DNA from: Clostridia bacterium
GTDB lineage: Bacteria > Acidobacteriota > Terriglobia > Terriglobales > Acidobacteriaceae
Length of the DNA stretch: 55,016 nucleotides
Direction of reading: 5' to 3'
Assembly: GCA_035561135.1 (NCBI GenBank)
Contig: DATMYA010000020.1
Span: 1-55,016 of the forward strand
Shown here: one piece after another, positions 11,038-20,351 of the stretch
Layout of the letters: each line of letters starts with the position of its first letter
Numbering within the stretch: the first letter of the stretch is position 1
Made by a program: the position numbers and the translations under genes
The notes under the pieces: generated by a model
What the model was told of the DNA's origin: nothing
What the model saw: only the letters and a program-made list of their open reading frames with translations
The model's database searches: none

Positions 11038-13833
11038 ATGTTCTACAGCCGTTTCGTCGAATCTGTCGGGCGCTGGCCTGACGTTATTGCCGTGGAAATC
11101 CAACGACAGCAGGGCTCCGAGTCTGTCCAAGGTTCAAGTGTTTTCAGCTCGCAAGGCACGGATGAGGCTTTCACCTACGCACAATTGCGCACCATGGCCG
11201 AGTCCATCGCACGCTGGCTACTTGAGAACGGCATCTCCGGTGGCGCACGTTGCGCCATTCTGGCCGGCAATAGTCCTCGCTGGGTAGCCGCTTATCTCGG
11301 GATTGTCGCCTCCGGCAACACCGCAGTTCCTTTAGACACGGCTTTTCGGCCCGACCAAGTAGCACGTCTTCTGGAAGACAGCGGCGCAACACTGCTCTTC
11401 GCCGACTCGCGCCACCTCGCGCTGGCAAGGGCATCTGTTGCCGCCAGCAAGGTCCGCCTTGCGCTCATAGAGCCCGAGCACCCCGGCACCAGTGGCTTGC
11501 CTACGCTCGACCTCATGTTCGCGGAAGGCCCAGGCTCGTTCACGCCTCCTCAGGTCGCGCCGGACGATATCGCGTGCATTCTTTACACGTCGGGTACCAC
11601 GAGCGACCCCAAGGGTGTCATCCTCACGCACGCCAACCTTGCCGGAGAGATCGAGTCCGTAAGACGTTATCTGCACCTCGGTCCCAGCGACGCCCTCCTT
11701 GGCGTGCTCCCGCTTTTCCACGCCCTCGCCCAGATGGCGAACATCATGCTTCCGTTCGCCAATGGCGCGCGGGTCGTTTTCCTCGACTCGCTCAATACGG
11801 CCGAGCTCTTGCGTGCGCTTCAGGAACGCGGTATCACCATCTTCTGTTGCGTCCCGCAGTTCTTCTATCTGATCCACGAGCGCATCTTTACTAAGGCTCG
11901 CGAGCGCGGACGCTTCGCCTGGAACGCATTTCAAGTGATGCTGAAGCTTTCGCGCATAGCTCGCGCCTTGCACGTTAACTTAGGGAAAACTCTGTTCCGC
12001 CCGGTACATGCCCTGCTTGGCCCCAAGATGCGCTACTTCGTCACTGGCGGATCCCGTTTCGATCCTGCCATCGGACGCGACCTCTACAATCTGGGGTTTG
12101 AAGTTCTGCAGGCTTATGGTCTGACCGAAACCTCTGGCGGCGCATTCGCAACTCCGCCCGATGACAACGTCATGGGTTCCATTGGACGCCCTCTGCCGGG
12201 CAACGAAGCCCGCATCGCCGATCCGAAACCAGCGGAAGAGGCCACCCACGGGTACCTCGTCGGCGAGATCGCCATCCGCGGTCCCATCGTGATGAAGGGC
12301 TACTACAACCGTCCCGATGCCACAGCAGAGGTTCTTCGCGACGGCTGGCTCCACACCGGCGATCTCGCCTACGCCGACAAGGACGGCAACTACTTCATCA
12401 CGGGACGTGCCAAGGAAGTCATCGTCCTCAGCAATGGCAAGAACATCTATCCCGAGGAGATCGAAAACTACTACCTGAAGTCTCCCTGGATCAAAGAAAT
12501 CTGCGTGGTGGGCATCGAGAGCAGGCCCGGCGAGCCGATGTCCGAGCGCCTTCACGGCGTTGTCGTTCCCAACTTCGACCTCCTACGCCAGAAGAAGATC
12601 GTCAACACACGCGAAGTCATTCGCTACGACATAGAAGGCATTTCTTCCCACCTCGCGCCAACGAAGCGCATTCTTAGCTACGAAATCTGGCAGGACGATC
12701 TTCCGCGCACTACAACGCGTAAGCTCAAACGTTTCGAGATCGAGCGGCGCGTGAGGGAAAACCAGGCACGCCCCGCCGACACCTCCGAACTTTCGCTCGC
12801 CCGCCAGCTCACCGACGAGGAGCGCGAGTGGCTTGCGCTTCCGGACGTGCGGCGTTCCATCGAGATTATCCGCAACTCCAGTAAGAACAAGACTACCGCG
12901 CTTCATCCCAGCGACAATCTCGAACTCGATCTCGGACTGGATTCCATGGAAAGAGTCGAACTCCTCGTCTCGTTGGAACATCACCTCGGCGCGAATGTTG
13001 ACGACTCGCTCGCGAGCGAGGTGTACACGGTCCGGGAACTTGTGGACGCTGTACGCCAGAGCGCCGGCAGCGTCACCGGCCAGGGCGTCGGATGGGAGAC
13101 GCTGCTCCAGACCGAAGTAACCGATCCCGAAGTTCTCGCCATCAGCAAGCCGCGCCCCATCATCACCGCTTTCTGGTATATTTTCGGGCGTTTCGTATCG
13201 CTCTTCGTGCGCGACGTTTTCCGATTGCGCGTTGAGGGTACTGAGAAGATTCCGGCGAATGCGCCGTTCATCATCAGCCCAAATCACCAGAGCTTCCTGG
13301 ACGCCGCTATCCTGACTGCCGTGCTACCCTGGCACGCTTTCCGCGAAGTTTTCTATGTTGGCACGAGCGAAATCTTCGGTTCCGGCATCTGGCGTCAGTT
13401 CGCCCGTTTCCTTCGTCTCATCCCCGTCGATCCCGATGCCAATCTCGTTCCCGCAATGCGCGCCGGAGCCTACGGTCTGCGCAAAGGCAGGGTTCTGATG
13501 CTCTTCCCGGAAGGTGAGCGCAGCATTGACGGTCCACCGAAGCCGTTCAAGAAAGGCGCAGCTATCCTCGCGTATCACTTGAATGTTCCAGTGGTTCCCG
13601 TTGCACTAGAAGGGTTTTACGAGGCTTGGCCAAGAGGCAAGCAGTTCCAGCGCTTCACCGATTTGAAGATTAGGTTCGGCGATCCCATTTATCCCGATCC
13701 GAACGAAGCGCCCGAACTGGCATACGACCGGCTCACGACGGAACTCCATGATCGAGTGGATGGAATGTGGGAGGAACTGCGAAACGAATCAGAGGCGACA
13801 CACGACCCGGCTGCAACCCCGGCACCTCGCTAA
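11038..13833 (+). CDS. Fused AMP-dependent acyl ligase, acyl carrier domain and PlsC acyltransferase
   Basis: A 931-residue protein joins three activities. Residues 1-600 are an acyl-CoA/ACP synthetase-type adenylate-forming enzyme with the P-loop YTSGTTSDPKGVI at about 182, AYGLTETSGG, and the hinge-region TGRAKEVIVLSNGKNIYPEE. Residues about 600-690 are a carrier domain with the phosphopantetheine serine in LGLDSMERVEL at about 635. The rest is a glycerolipid-type acyltransferase with NHQSFLD (HX4D) at about 748 and FPEGERS at about 822. The order suggests that a fatty acid is activated, loaded on the internal carrier and passed to a lysolipid, like Aas with a built-in ACP. The start follows TATATT by about a dozen bases and has no clear ribosome-binding site, so the mRNA may be leaderless. 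Confidence 0.9.
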   Translation: MFYSRFVESVGRWPDVIAVEIQRQQGSESVQGSSVFSSQGTDEAFTYAQLRTMAESIARWLLENGISGGARCAILAGNSPRWVAAYLGIVASGNTAVPLDTAFRPDQVARLLEDSGATLLFADSRHLALARASVAASKVRLALIEPEHPGTSGLPTLDLMFAEGPGSFTPPQVAPDDIACILYTSGTTSDPKGVILTHANLAGEIESVRRYLHLGPSDALLGVLPLFHALAQMANIMLPFANGARVVFLDSLNTAELLRALQERGITIFCCVPQFFYLIHERIFTKARERGRFAWNAFQVMLKLSRIARALHVNLGKTLFRPVHALLGPKMRYFVTGGSRFDPAIGRDLYNLGFEVLQAYGLTETSGGAFATPPDDNVMGSIGRPLPGNEARIADPKPAEEATHGYLVGEIAIRGPIVMKGYYNRPDATAEVLRDGWLHTGDLAYADKDGNYFITGRAKEVIVLSNGKNIYPEEIENYYLKSPWIKEICVVGIESRPGEPMSERLHGVVVPNFDLLRQKKIVNTREVIRYDIEGISSHLAPTKRILSYEIWQDDLPRTTTRKLKRFEIERRVRENQARPADTSELSLARQLTDEEREWLALPDVRRSIEIIRNSSKNKTTALHPSDNLELDLGLDSMERVELLVSLEHHLGANVDDSLASEVYTVRELVDAVRQSAGSVTGQGVGWETLLQTEVTDPEVLAISKPRPIITAFWYIFGRFVSLFVRDVFRLRVEGTEKIPANAPFIISPNHQSFLDAAILTAVLPWHAFREVFYVGTSEIFGSGIWRQFARFLRLIPVDPDANLVPAMRAGAYGLRKGRVLMLFPEGERSIDGPPKPFKKGAAILAYHLNVPVVPVALEGFYEAWPRGKQFQRFTDLKIRFGDPIYPDPNEAPELAYDRLTTELHDRVDGMWEELRNESEATHDPAATPAPR

Positions 13834-13923
13834 GTTTCGACGGGGCGAATTCGAACGGGTGTGCTGCCTTCATTCTCTGTAATGAGCTTCAGGTGAGACG
13901 ATTGACCACATCGGCCGGCCGTT

Positions 13924-14277
13924 TTAGACCATCATGTCTTCGTGAGCCAGCCAGAAGCCTATCTGGAATTTGATTTCGTCCGAGATATTCGTGAACTGTA
14001 CGCCGGCATGGCCTGCACCATCTGACCAAATTACCCGGCCCTCGCACCGTATTGCATTATCAATGTGCGGCAGCACGAACGTTACCTCAACGATCGCGCC
14101 TTGCTCAAGACCTGCTTCGGTGGTAATCGCTGCCCCTGCCTGGCTCAAATCTATCAAAGCAACTTGCTCGTTCAAGCCGCCAACGCTGACGGTGGCATGC
14201 GAATGCAGCCGCCCTCGTGGCGACAATCGCCGTTCACCATTTCGCTGGTTGGGTCGAATCGAGAACGCACCCTGCAT
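13924..14277 (-). CDS. PilZ-domain protein
   Basis: A single PilZ domain of about 117 residues, a cyclic-di-GMP receptor fold. RxxxR is seen in RRLSPR and the second motif DxSxxG in DLSQAGA; both are needed for c-di-GMP binding and both are intact. The strand pattern continues through VEVTFVLP and CEGRVIWSDGAGHAGVQF. The ATG at 14277 is used instead of a TTG three codons upstream. No effector domain is attached, so it would act through a partner. A membrane diguanylate cyclase is encoded at 25458, which could supply the signal, but linkage is only inferred. Confidence 0.85.
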   Translation of the reverse strand: MQGAFSIRPNQRNGERRLSPRGRLHSHATVSVGGLNEQVALIDLSQAGAAITTEAGLEQGAIVEVTFVLPHIDNAIRCEGRVIWSDGAGHAGVQFTNISDEIKFQIGFWLAHEDMMV

Positions 14278-14364
14278 ATTGTGCAAAATGTTACTGTTTT
14301 CGCCCCAATTGACGCAAGATACCAGGTTGATTCTCCGGTGACTCCCGCCTGCACTGCTGGACCG

Positions 14365-15288
14365 CTACTTTGCTCTAGGGTGGGTATTGTCATACACCTG
14401 CATCACTTTGACGACCGATACCTGGGTGTAACGCTGCGTCGTCGAAAGCCGCTCGTGGCCAAGCAATTCCTGGATCGAGCGCAGGTCCGCCCCCTCCTCC
14501 AGCATGTGCGTTCCAAAAGCATGACGCAATGTATGTGGATGCACATCCGGCGAAAGCCCCTTCGCTACGGCAATTCGTTTCACGATGCGTCCCACGCTTC
14601 GCGTCGTCAGCCGCGCTCCGCGCGTATTGATCAGCAGGGCCGGGGTGGTTCGCTTGCGCTTCGCCAGAATCTGCTGTCGCACCGCCATGTAGCTTCGAAG
14701 CGCGGCATTGGCCGCCTCGCCGAAAGGAACAAAGCGTTCCTTCTTCCCTTTGCCTCGAACCAGGATCGCCTCGTTGCTCCATGAGATGTGGTCCACGTCG
14801 ATTCCCACCAACTCGGAGTTCCGAATTCCGCACCCATATAGCAGTTCGAAAATCGCCTTGTCGCGCTCCGGAACCGCCGCCTCTTCCGGCATTCCGCCAT
14901 TCAGTAAGGCATTCATCTCCTCGATTGTCGGAACCCTCGGCAGCTTTTTAGGCAATCGTGGCGTTGCTACCAGCGCTGCGGGGTTCTGTTCGACGACACC
15001 CTCACGCGCCCGCCACTTGTACATGGATCGAAGCGCCGCCAGCGCTCGCGCCGCCGATGTCTTGCTCAACCCGCGATCGTACAGATGCCCCAGGAAGCTC
15101 CGTACCAGCACATGATCAACATCGCGCCAATTCGCCTTGGGACCGATGAATTCCGAGAATTGCTCCAGGTCCGTCGCATAAGCCTTCACCGTGTGCGCGG
15201 ATGCATTTTGCTCCTTGAGCGCCCGCACAAACTGCGCGATGCCCTTCTGCACCTGCCCCATCGGCTTATTCGTTTTCGACGCTGTCAT
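14365..15288 (-). CDS. xerC: Tyrosine recombinase XerC
   Basis: About 307 residues, with an N-terminal SAM-like core-binding domain and a C-terminal catalytic domain. The catalytic set is visible: R in [11 protein letters not shown], the K region in GKKERFVP, H-x-x-R in [13 protein letters not shown], the second H in [11 protein letters not shown], and the nucleophile Y in QRYTQVS. The end, [10 protein letters not shown], matches XerC rather than XerD. Together with XerD it would resolve chromosome dimers at dif. The ATG at 15288 shares one base with the stop of the upstream xerD, so the two are translationally coupled. A TTG one codon earlier is less likely. Confidence 0.9.
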   Translation of the reverse strand: MTASKTNKPMGQVQKGIAQFVRALKEQNASAHTVKAYATDLEQFSEFIGPKANWRDVDHVLVRSFLGHLYDRGLSKTSAARALAALRSMYKWRAREGVVEQNPAALVATPRLPKKLPRVPTIEEMNALLNGGMPEEAAVPERDKAIFELLYGCGIRNSELVGIDVDHISWSNEAILVRGKGKKERFVPFGEAANAALRSYMAVRQQILAKRKRTTPALLINTRGARLTTRSVGRIVKRIAVAKGLSPDVHPHTLRHAFGTHMLEEGADLRSIQELLGHERLSTTQRYTQVSVVKVMQVYDNTHPRAK

Positions 15289-16307
15289 CAATCCTCTTCC
15301 TTCTCTGGTCGCGCACCCGTCGCCGGTCGTTGTCGCGCCGACGCCCCGGCGCCATGAGTGCCTTCAGCTTTCGCCGCATCCGGTGTCCGCCCACGTCCGC
15401 GCGGATGGAACTTTCTATGCACCTTCTTCAATCCATCCAGCGCGAGATGGGTGTAGATCTGAGTGGTCGAGATATCCGCGTGCCCCAGGATGGTCTGCAC
15501 CGTTCGAAGGTCTGCGCCGTTCTCCACCATATGCGTAGCCGCACTATGACGAAGCATGTGCGGACTTGCGTGCTGTCCCGCCGCGACCGACGCCCTATCT
15601 ACCAACTGCCAAACTCTCTGCCGCGATAGTCGCCTGCCGCCACGCGCCACGAAAACCAGCGGGGACATGCGTCCGTTCGCCAGCACCGGGCGGGCACTCC
15701 GCAGATACTCAGCAATCGAATCCGTCGCCGAGCGCCCCAGAGGAACGATCCTTTCCTTGTCGCCCTTGCCCCGCACCAGCGCGTGCCCAAGTTCCAGCTT
15801 CAAGTCCTCGATCTTCACATCAACAATTTCAGAAACCCGCAGCGCCCCCGCATACAGCATTTCCAGGATGGCGCGATCCCTCAGCGCGCGCGCTTGCGAC
15901 TCCTTCGAGTCGCGCTCCGCCTTCGGAGCGGTCATCATCTGCTCGATCTGTGGCGGCGCAACCGACTTTGGCAGCACCTTCCACTGCCTCGGAGTATCGA
16001 TATTCAGGGTGGGATCGAGCACGATCATGCGGTCAAGCAGCAGATATTTGTAAAAGTGACGCAGAGCAGAAAGCTTGCGCGCCACCGTCCGCCCCTCCAG
16101 TTGATCGGCGAACAGCGCGTCAAGAAAGTCGCGCACGTCCTGACGCTTCGCTGCCAGCATCGAGCGCTTTCGTCCGGCGAGAAACTCAGCCCAGCGCGCC
16201 AGGTCACACGTGTAAGCCTCCAGCGTCAAACGCGCCAAGCCCTTTTCGATCTTTAGATAATCGACGAAGCCCGCAAGCACCCGTCCATTTTCGGCAACAA
16301 CTCCCAT
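15288..16307 (-). CDS. xerD: Tyrosine recombinase XerD
   Basis: 339 residues with the same two-domain layout as its neighbour. Catalytic residues are R in [13 protein letters not shown]-x-x-R in [15 protein letters not shown] in [11 protein letters not shown], and Y in QIYTHLALD. The segment [14 protein letters not shown] after the tyrosine matches XerD. About 30 extra residues follow (rich in G, A, R, P), an unstructured tail not usual in XerD. In most bacteria xerC and xerD lie apart; here they are adjacent and overlapping. The start at 16307 has only a weak ribosome-binding site, and 313 bases of repeat-rich sequence precede it. Confidence 0.9.
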   Translation of the reverse strand: MGVVAENGRVLAGFVDYLKIEKGLARLTLEAYTCDLARWAEFLAGRKRSMLAAKRQDVRDFLDALFADQLEGRTVARKLSALRHFYKYLLLDRMIVLDPTLNIDTPRQWKVLPKSVAPPQIEQMMTAPKAERDSKESQARALRDRAILEMLYAGALRVSEIVDVKIEDLKLELGHALVRGKGDKERIVPLGRSATDSIAEYLRSARPVLANGRMSPLVFVARGGRRLSRQRVWQLVDRASVAAGQHASPHMLRHSAATHMVENGADLRTVQTILGHADISTTQIYTHLALDGLKKVHRKFHPRGRGRTPDAAKAEGTHGAGASARQRPATGARPEKEED

Positions 16308-16445
16308 GCCGATTACTATGCGAGTTATCGGACTCTAAAGCAATGCCAACCTGGATTCCACTTCAGTGAAGTTGACGTCCGTCGCCGTCTCCCTGAGCGA
16401 TGCCGCGAAGTCAGAGGACTCCTACGACCAAAGCTTGGAAGTTCA

Positions 16446-16462
16446 GTAGGGATCCTTCGACT
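16446..16462. repeat. Dispersed 17-base repeat, copy 1
   Basis: GTAGGGATCCTTCGACT here is the exact reverse complement of 25077-25093. A shorter related core (GAAGGATC or GATCCTTC) recurs in the palindromic element at 27491-27584. Confidence 0.65.
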
Positions 16463-16540
16463 CGGGCCCAACGCCCTCGCTCCGGAAGACAATCAGGTTC
16501 AAGGTGAATCAGAAGGAGCACTAGAGTCTGCGCGGCCCGC

Positions 16541-16620
16541 CTGCAATGTCGGTATCTGAAGTCCGAAGTCTGACGTCTGAGGTCTGGGGCTGACGTCTGA
16601 GATCTGACGTCTGAAGTTGG
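16541..16620. repeat. Degenerate GTCTGA direct repeats downstream of the DUF72 gene
   Basis: Repeated six- to eight-base words (GTCTGACG, GTCTGAGG, TCTGAAGT) follow one another with little spacing and end next to the stop codon of the minus-strand DUF72 gene. A similar array lies at 17455-17524, again at the 3' end of a minus-strand gene. They do not have the regular unit and spacer of a CRISPR. Confidence 0.65.
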
Positions 16621-17352
16621 TCACGCCATCTTCTCTCGCACGCCTTCCAGCAGTTCCACAGCGTACAGAGGGCTTTCCGGCGTTTCTTCGTGCTTGAAGA
16701 AAGCGAAGACCTCGGTGCCGTCAGCTGCGAGCCGATGCAGGCGCTCACTCAACACTCGCCGTTCTGCCGTCGAGTATTCTTCCTTGCGGAACCTGTAGTA
16801 CGCGAAATCCGCGGTCTGCTGTTCCGGGGTGGTGAGCTTCTTCGTTTCCGCCACGCACAATGCCACATTGTACTTCCGCAAGGCGTCAAAGATTTCATCG
16901 CTGAACCAGGACTCGTGGCGAAACTCGAAGGCGGCGCGCAGACTGCGCGGCAGCATTGTCAGGAACTCCTGCAGCAACTTGGCATCGCTCTTCAACTGAG
17001 GCGGCAACTGGAACAGGACAGGCCCCAATCGCCCTGCCTGCGCCAGCGGAGAAATGGACGAGAGAAACCGCTGCAAAGGCTCTTCTGCACCGCGCAGCTT
17101 CTTGAAGTGCGTAATCACCTGGTTTGCCTTCAGCGCAAACCGGAAATGCTTCGGCGTCTGCTTCAACCAGTTCGCAATGGTTTTCTCCGTGAGTAAATGA
17201 CGGAAGGTGTAATTCACTTCCACGGCCGTGAGGCGGCTCGCGTAGTGTTCCAGAAATTTCGTCTGCGGCAGCTTCTCCGGATAAAACACGGGCTGCCAGA
17301 TCTTGTACGCCCAACCGGAAGTTCCAACATAGAGATTCGCCACCGAAAACAA
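16621..17352 (-). CDS. DUF72 (YecE-like) TIM-barrel protein
   Basis: About 243 residues of the DUF72 family, a TIM-barrel fold of unknown reaction. The family opening is VGTSGWAYKIWQPVFYPEKL, followed by YASRLTAVEVNYTFRHLLT, FRFALKANQVITHFKKL, LFQLPPQLKSD, and AFEFRHESWFSDEI. These are the barrel strands that carry conserved acidic and aromatic residues. TTG at 17352 is preferred because GGAGG lies six bases upstream; GTG at 17343 or the upstream ATG at 17385 are alternatives. The gene is bracketed on both sides by GTCTGA-type repeat arrays. No function is known from the context. Confidence 0.88.
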   Translation of the reverse strand: MFSVANLYVGTSGWAYKIWQPVFYPEKLPQTKFLEHYASRLTAVEVNYTFRHLLTEKTIANWLKQTPKHFRFALKANQVITHFKKLRGAEEPLQRFLSSISPLAQAGRLGPVLFQLPPQLKSDAKLLQEFLTMLPRSLRAAFEFRHESWFSDEIFDALRKYNVALCVAETKKLTTPEQQTADFAYYRFRKEEYSTAERRVLSERLHRLAADGTEVFAFFKHEETPESPLYAVELLEGVREKMA

Positions 17353-17454
17353 AGCTTCCCTCCAATACTGCCGGGCCGCTTCCAATCACAAAGCAGCGCA
17401 GCAAGCAGTCAATACTAAGCCACCCGCCGGAAGTCTAGCATCTCACCCTCTGCG

Positions 17455-17524
17455 ATCTGGAGTCTTGCGGCTGAGTCCGAAGTACGAGGTCTTAAAGTCT
17501 GACATCCGCCGTCTGAGGTCTGCC
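17455..17524. repeat. Degenerate GTCTGA direct repeats downstream of the LigD-type gene
   Basis: Words such as GAGTCCGAAGT, AAGTCTGACAT and GTCTGAGGTCTG recur up to the stop codon of the minus-strand polymerase gene. The composition and placement match the array at 16541-16620. Confidence 0.6.
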
Positions 17525-18559
17525 TTACGCTCCTTTCCTTTTCTTTGCCATGACCCGCTCGCGCTCTTTTGCCGAGGTCGATCTCTTGACTTCACTTGTC
17601 CGCGACCGGGCGACGGTCGCCGGTCTGCCTTCCAATTCGGCCAGCGTCTCCGTCGAAGGCAGCTTCTGCTTCAGCTTCAGAACCGGTTCATACAGGTCGC
17701 CGAACTTTTCTGCGCGCACCAGCACCTTGTCATACGTAAACACCAGCAGCTCCGGATCTCCCTTCCTGAAACACTTCTCAACTTCTTCCCACTGCAACGG
17801 CGTTGAGACCGTAGGTTTCTCCTTCGCGCGCATCGAGTACACGCAGACCGTCGTCTTGTAATCGTCGTTCTGCGACCAGTCCACGAAAATTTTGCCTACG
17901 CGCAGAGCTTTCTTCATGTCGCTCACGACCAGCGCTGGATGTTGCCGCTCCAGCAGTCGGGCCACCTCGTGTGCAAACGGCTTGGTCTGGTTGTAAGTCA
18001 CTGGCGTATTCAGCGGCACGTACACCTGCAACCCCTTCGACCCCGACGTTTTGGGAAAACTTTCCAGGCCCATCCGTCCGAAAACCTCCCTCACCCACAA
18101 ACCCACCTCGCAACACTGCACGATGTTTGCCGGAGGGCCTGGGTCCAGATCGAAAACGATGAAGCATGGACGAATGGGATCGCTGGCTAAGGACAGCGAC
18201 GTATGCATCTCGATATCGGCCAGGTTTGCCGCCCAGACCAGGGTTGGCAAATCCTGCGCCAGGCAGTAGTTCATCCACTTATTGTTTCCGGGACTCCAGA
18301 TGGGCGCCACCTGTACCCATTCCGGACGATGCTTCGGGCAGTTCTTCTCATAGAAAAACATTCCGTTCACGCCATTTGGATACCTCTTCAGTGTCAGCGC
18401 GCGCTCCCGCAGATGTGGCAAGAGTACTGGAGCAATCCGCACGTAGTAGTCGATCAACTGCCCTTTGGTAAAGCCGGCCTCGGGATACATGACCTTGTCC
18501 AGGTTTGAAATCGTGACCTGTTTTCCTTGTATGTCGACTGTCGTTTCAGCTCTCGCCAC
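17525..18559 (-). CDS. Stand-alone LigD-type primase/polymerase domain protein
   Basis: 344 residues make up the archaeo-eukaryotic-primase-like polymerase domain found in LigD, which fills ends during non-homologous end joining. Key features are LTLKRYPNGVNGMFFYEKN, the metal-binding FDLDPGP (D-x-D), and the nucleotide-binding SGSKGLQVYVPL. A basic tail (ERERVMAKKRKGA) ends it. The GTG at 18559 follows GAGGAG by seven bases. There is no attached ligase or nuclease domain and no ku gene nearby, so the partners must be elsewhere or the protein works alone. The call is firm; the pathway is inferred from the family. Confidence 0.9.
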   Translation of the reverse strand: MARAETTVDIQGKQVTISNLDKVMYPEAGFTKGQLIDYYVRIAPVLLPHLRERALTLKRYPNGVNGMFFYEKNCPKHRPEWVQVAPIWSPGNNKWMNYCLAQDLPTLVWAANLADIEMHTSLSLASDPIRPCFIVFDLDPGPPANIVQCCEVGLWVREVFGRMGLESFPKTSGSKGLQVYVPLNTPVTYNQTKPFAHEVARLLERQHPALVVSDMKKALRVGKIFVDWSQNDDYKTTVCVYSMRAKEKPTVSTPLQWEEVEKCFRKGDPELLVFTYDKVLVRAEKFGDLYEPVLKLKQKLPSTETLAELEGRPATVARSRTSEVKRSTSAKERERVMAKKRKGA

Positions 18560-18772
18560 GATTCGCTCCTCAGTAACCCACCAGCAACGATTTGCGCAGC
18601 CGTTTCAGTTGCGCCTCGCTGGCAGCCAAAGCTGGCCAAACACCTTCTCGGATGCCGGTATGTGCCAACCTGCTTCTCCAGTCCATCAACATCACAAATC
18701 AGCAACACACGTCGGTCGCGCTGGTGTCGTCCTCATCACCGCAACATATTGGTGTCATTCCACATCAAAGCC

Positions 18773-19597
18773 ATGGTGCCAAACAGCGGACAGAAACCTC
18801 TGCCGGTCAGTAGCTCAATTGCTCCGGACTTTCCGGAAAAGCAGCGTCGTTTGTTCACGGAGGTACTCATGCTGATGAATGACCAGCGGGTGCCGTACGT
18901 CGTTTCCGGTGCATTTGCGCTGCAACAGCACACCGGAATCTGGCGCGACACGAAGGACCTGGACCTATTCCTCGCGGCGGAGGATGTTCCGGCGGCGCTC
19001 CGCCATCTGCAGGATGCCGGTTTTGAGACAGAGGTTTGCGATCCAGTGTGGCTTGCCAAGGCGCACCGCAACGATTTCTACGTGGATCTGATTACCGGCA
19101 TGAGCAACGCAATCATTACCGTCGATCGCTCGTGGATCGAGCGAGGCTCACCAGCCGAGATTGTCGGCATTCCCTCGCGCGTTCTCGCCGCCGAAGAACT
19201 CATCGCATCCAAACTCTTTGTCACTTTCCGCGAACGATTTGACGGTGCCGACGTTGTTCACGTGATACATGGCACTGGCGGCAAACTCGATTGGGGTCGG
19301 ATACTCACGCTTGTCGGCGAACATTGGCAAGTCCTGCTTTGGGCCATGATGCTCTTTCAATACACCTATCCTGCGCACACGCATTTCATTCCGCGACGGA
19401 TATGGGACGACCTGTTGGCCCGGCTGTACCACGAACTCGACCATCCCGATCCTAGGGCGCAGTTCCGCGGAAGCCTGATTGATGAGAATATGTTTGCCAT
19501 CGACGTCAACGAGTGGGGCTTCGAGAATTTAATCGAGAAGCGTCGCGACGCTCGCGAATTCAAAATCTGCAAACCGGCTAAAGAATCAGCCGCTTGA
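18773..19597 (+). CDS. Nucleotidyltransferase-fold protein (AbiEii-like)
   Basis: About 274 residues. The central stretch, VPYVVSGAFALQQHTGIW followed by RDTKDLDLFL, is the GS-x(n)-DxD pattern of the nucleotidyltransferase fold used by AbiEii toxins and related minimal enzymes. VDLITGM and the RVLAAEELIASKLF helix also match that group, where the latter pairs with a lysine. The ATG at 18773 is the best start because the frame upstream overlaps the divergent gene. No AbiEi-like antitoxin is adjacent, so a toxin role is not supported. The phosphoesterase gene starts 23 bases downstream on the same strand and the two probably form an operon. Confidence 0.65.
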   Translation: MVPNSGQKPLPVSSSIAPDFPEKQRRLFTEVLMLMNDQRVPYVVSGAFALQQHTGIWRDTKDLDLFLAAEDVPAALRHLQDAGFETEVCDPVWLAKAHRNDFYVDLITGMSNAIITVDRSWIERGSPAEIVGIPSRVLAAEELIASKLFVTFRERFDGADVVHVIHGTGGKLDWGRILTLVGEHWQVLLWAMMLFQYTYPAHTHFIPRRIWDDLLARLYHELDHPDPRAQFRGSLIDENMFAIDVNEWGFENLIEKRRDAREFKICKPAKESAA

Positions 19598-19620
19598 AGC
19601 TGTGACACGAGACCGCGACT

Positions 19621-20328
19621 ATGAGGATCGCCGCCACCGCCGACCTGCACTTCACACCACAGAGTTACGACCGTATCCGCGAGCAGATGGGACGCATTCG
19701 CGACGAAGCTGACCTGCTCGTCTTAGGCGGCGACCTCACCAACTTCGGCCGCCCGCCGGAGATGGAGTCGTTGCTCAACGCTCTCGTGCGCCTGCGTGTC
19801 CCCATCGTCGCTGTGCTAGGCAATCACGATTACGAGAGCAACCAGCAAGAGGTACTCATGGAAATGATGACGGCCGAGGGCATCAAAGTCCTCGACGGCA
19901 CCGCCTATGAGCGCGACGGCGTTGGCTTTGCCGGGACCAAGGGTTTTCTTGGAGGCTTCGGACGAGGCGTACTGACCGCCTTCGGCGAACCGGAAGTGAA
20001 GGCGTTCGTTCAGGCAGGCGTTGACGAGGCTCTCAAACTCGAGCGAGCGCTAGCGCAGATACGCGCCGAGAAGCGCGTGATCGTCCTGCATTACTCGCCC
20101 ATTGCCGAGACCGTTCGTGGCGAGCCCGCAGAAATATTTCCGTATCTTGGCAGCTCGCGGCTGGCAGAGGTGGTCGATCGCCACGGTGCCAACCTCGTAG
20201 TACACGGACACGCCCACCACGGCACCAGTGCCGGTAAAACCACGGGCGGAGTCCCCGTCCACAACGTTGCCATCTCCCTGCTCCAGCAGCAGAACCCACC
20301 TGTCCCGTACCGCGTCTTCGAAATTTAG
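19621..20328 (+). CDS. Calcineurin-like metallophosphoesterase
   Basis: 235 residues with the ordered metal-binding motifs of the family: D-x-H in TADLHF at residues 8-10, GGDLTN at about 40, GNHD at about 67, H in VIVLHYSP at about 158, and GHAHHG at about 199. These bind two divalent metals and hydrolyse phosphoesters. The substrate may be a nucleotide, nucleic acid or protein; the sequence does not say which. It is soluble with no signal peptide. It follows the nucleotidyltransferase gene by 23 bases, so a nucleotide or RNA-related substrate is possible. Confidence 0.9.
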   Translation: MRIAATADLHFTPQSYDRIREQMGRIRDEADLLVLGGDLTNFGRPPEMESLLNALVRLRVPIVAVLGNHDYESNQQEVLMEMMTAEGIKVLDGTAYERDGVGFAGTKGFLGGFGRGVLTAFGEPEVKAFVQAGVDEALKLERALAQIRAEKRVIVLHYSPIAETVRGEPAEIFPYLGSSRLAEVVDRHGANLVVHGHAHHGTSAGKTTGGVPVHNVAISLLQQQNPPVPYRVFEI

Positions 20329-20351
20329 CTGCACGGGTTCGAACCGTGCAG
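20329..20351. terminator. Hairpin after the phosphoesterase gene
   Basis: CTGCACGG pairs with CCGTGCAG around the loop GTTCGAA, directly after the stop codon. No T-run follows, so termination is only suggested. The resemblance to a tRNA T-arm is discussed among the rejected items. Confidence 0.4.

Larger units (their letters stand above)
16308..16620. other. Gene-free stretch between xerD and the DUF72 gene
   Basis: No coding frame is convincing here. It should hold the xerD promoter near its left end. It also contains a copy of a dispersed 17-base repeat (16446-16462) and a run of degenerate GTCTGA-type direct repeats (about 16541-16620) that reaches the DUF72 stop codon. Confidence 0.6.

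Noticed and set aside
16541..16620. A CRISPR-like array
   Set aside because: Repeat words are short and degenerate, spacers are absent and no cas gene is in the window.
18773..20328. A toxin-antitoxin pair formed by the nucleotidyltransferase and the phosphoesterase
   Set aside because: The second gene is a normal two-metal phosphoesterase, not an AbiEi-type antitoxin, and both are larger than usual TA partners.
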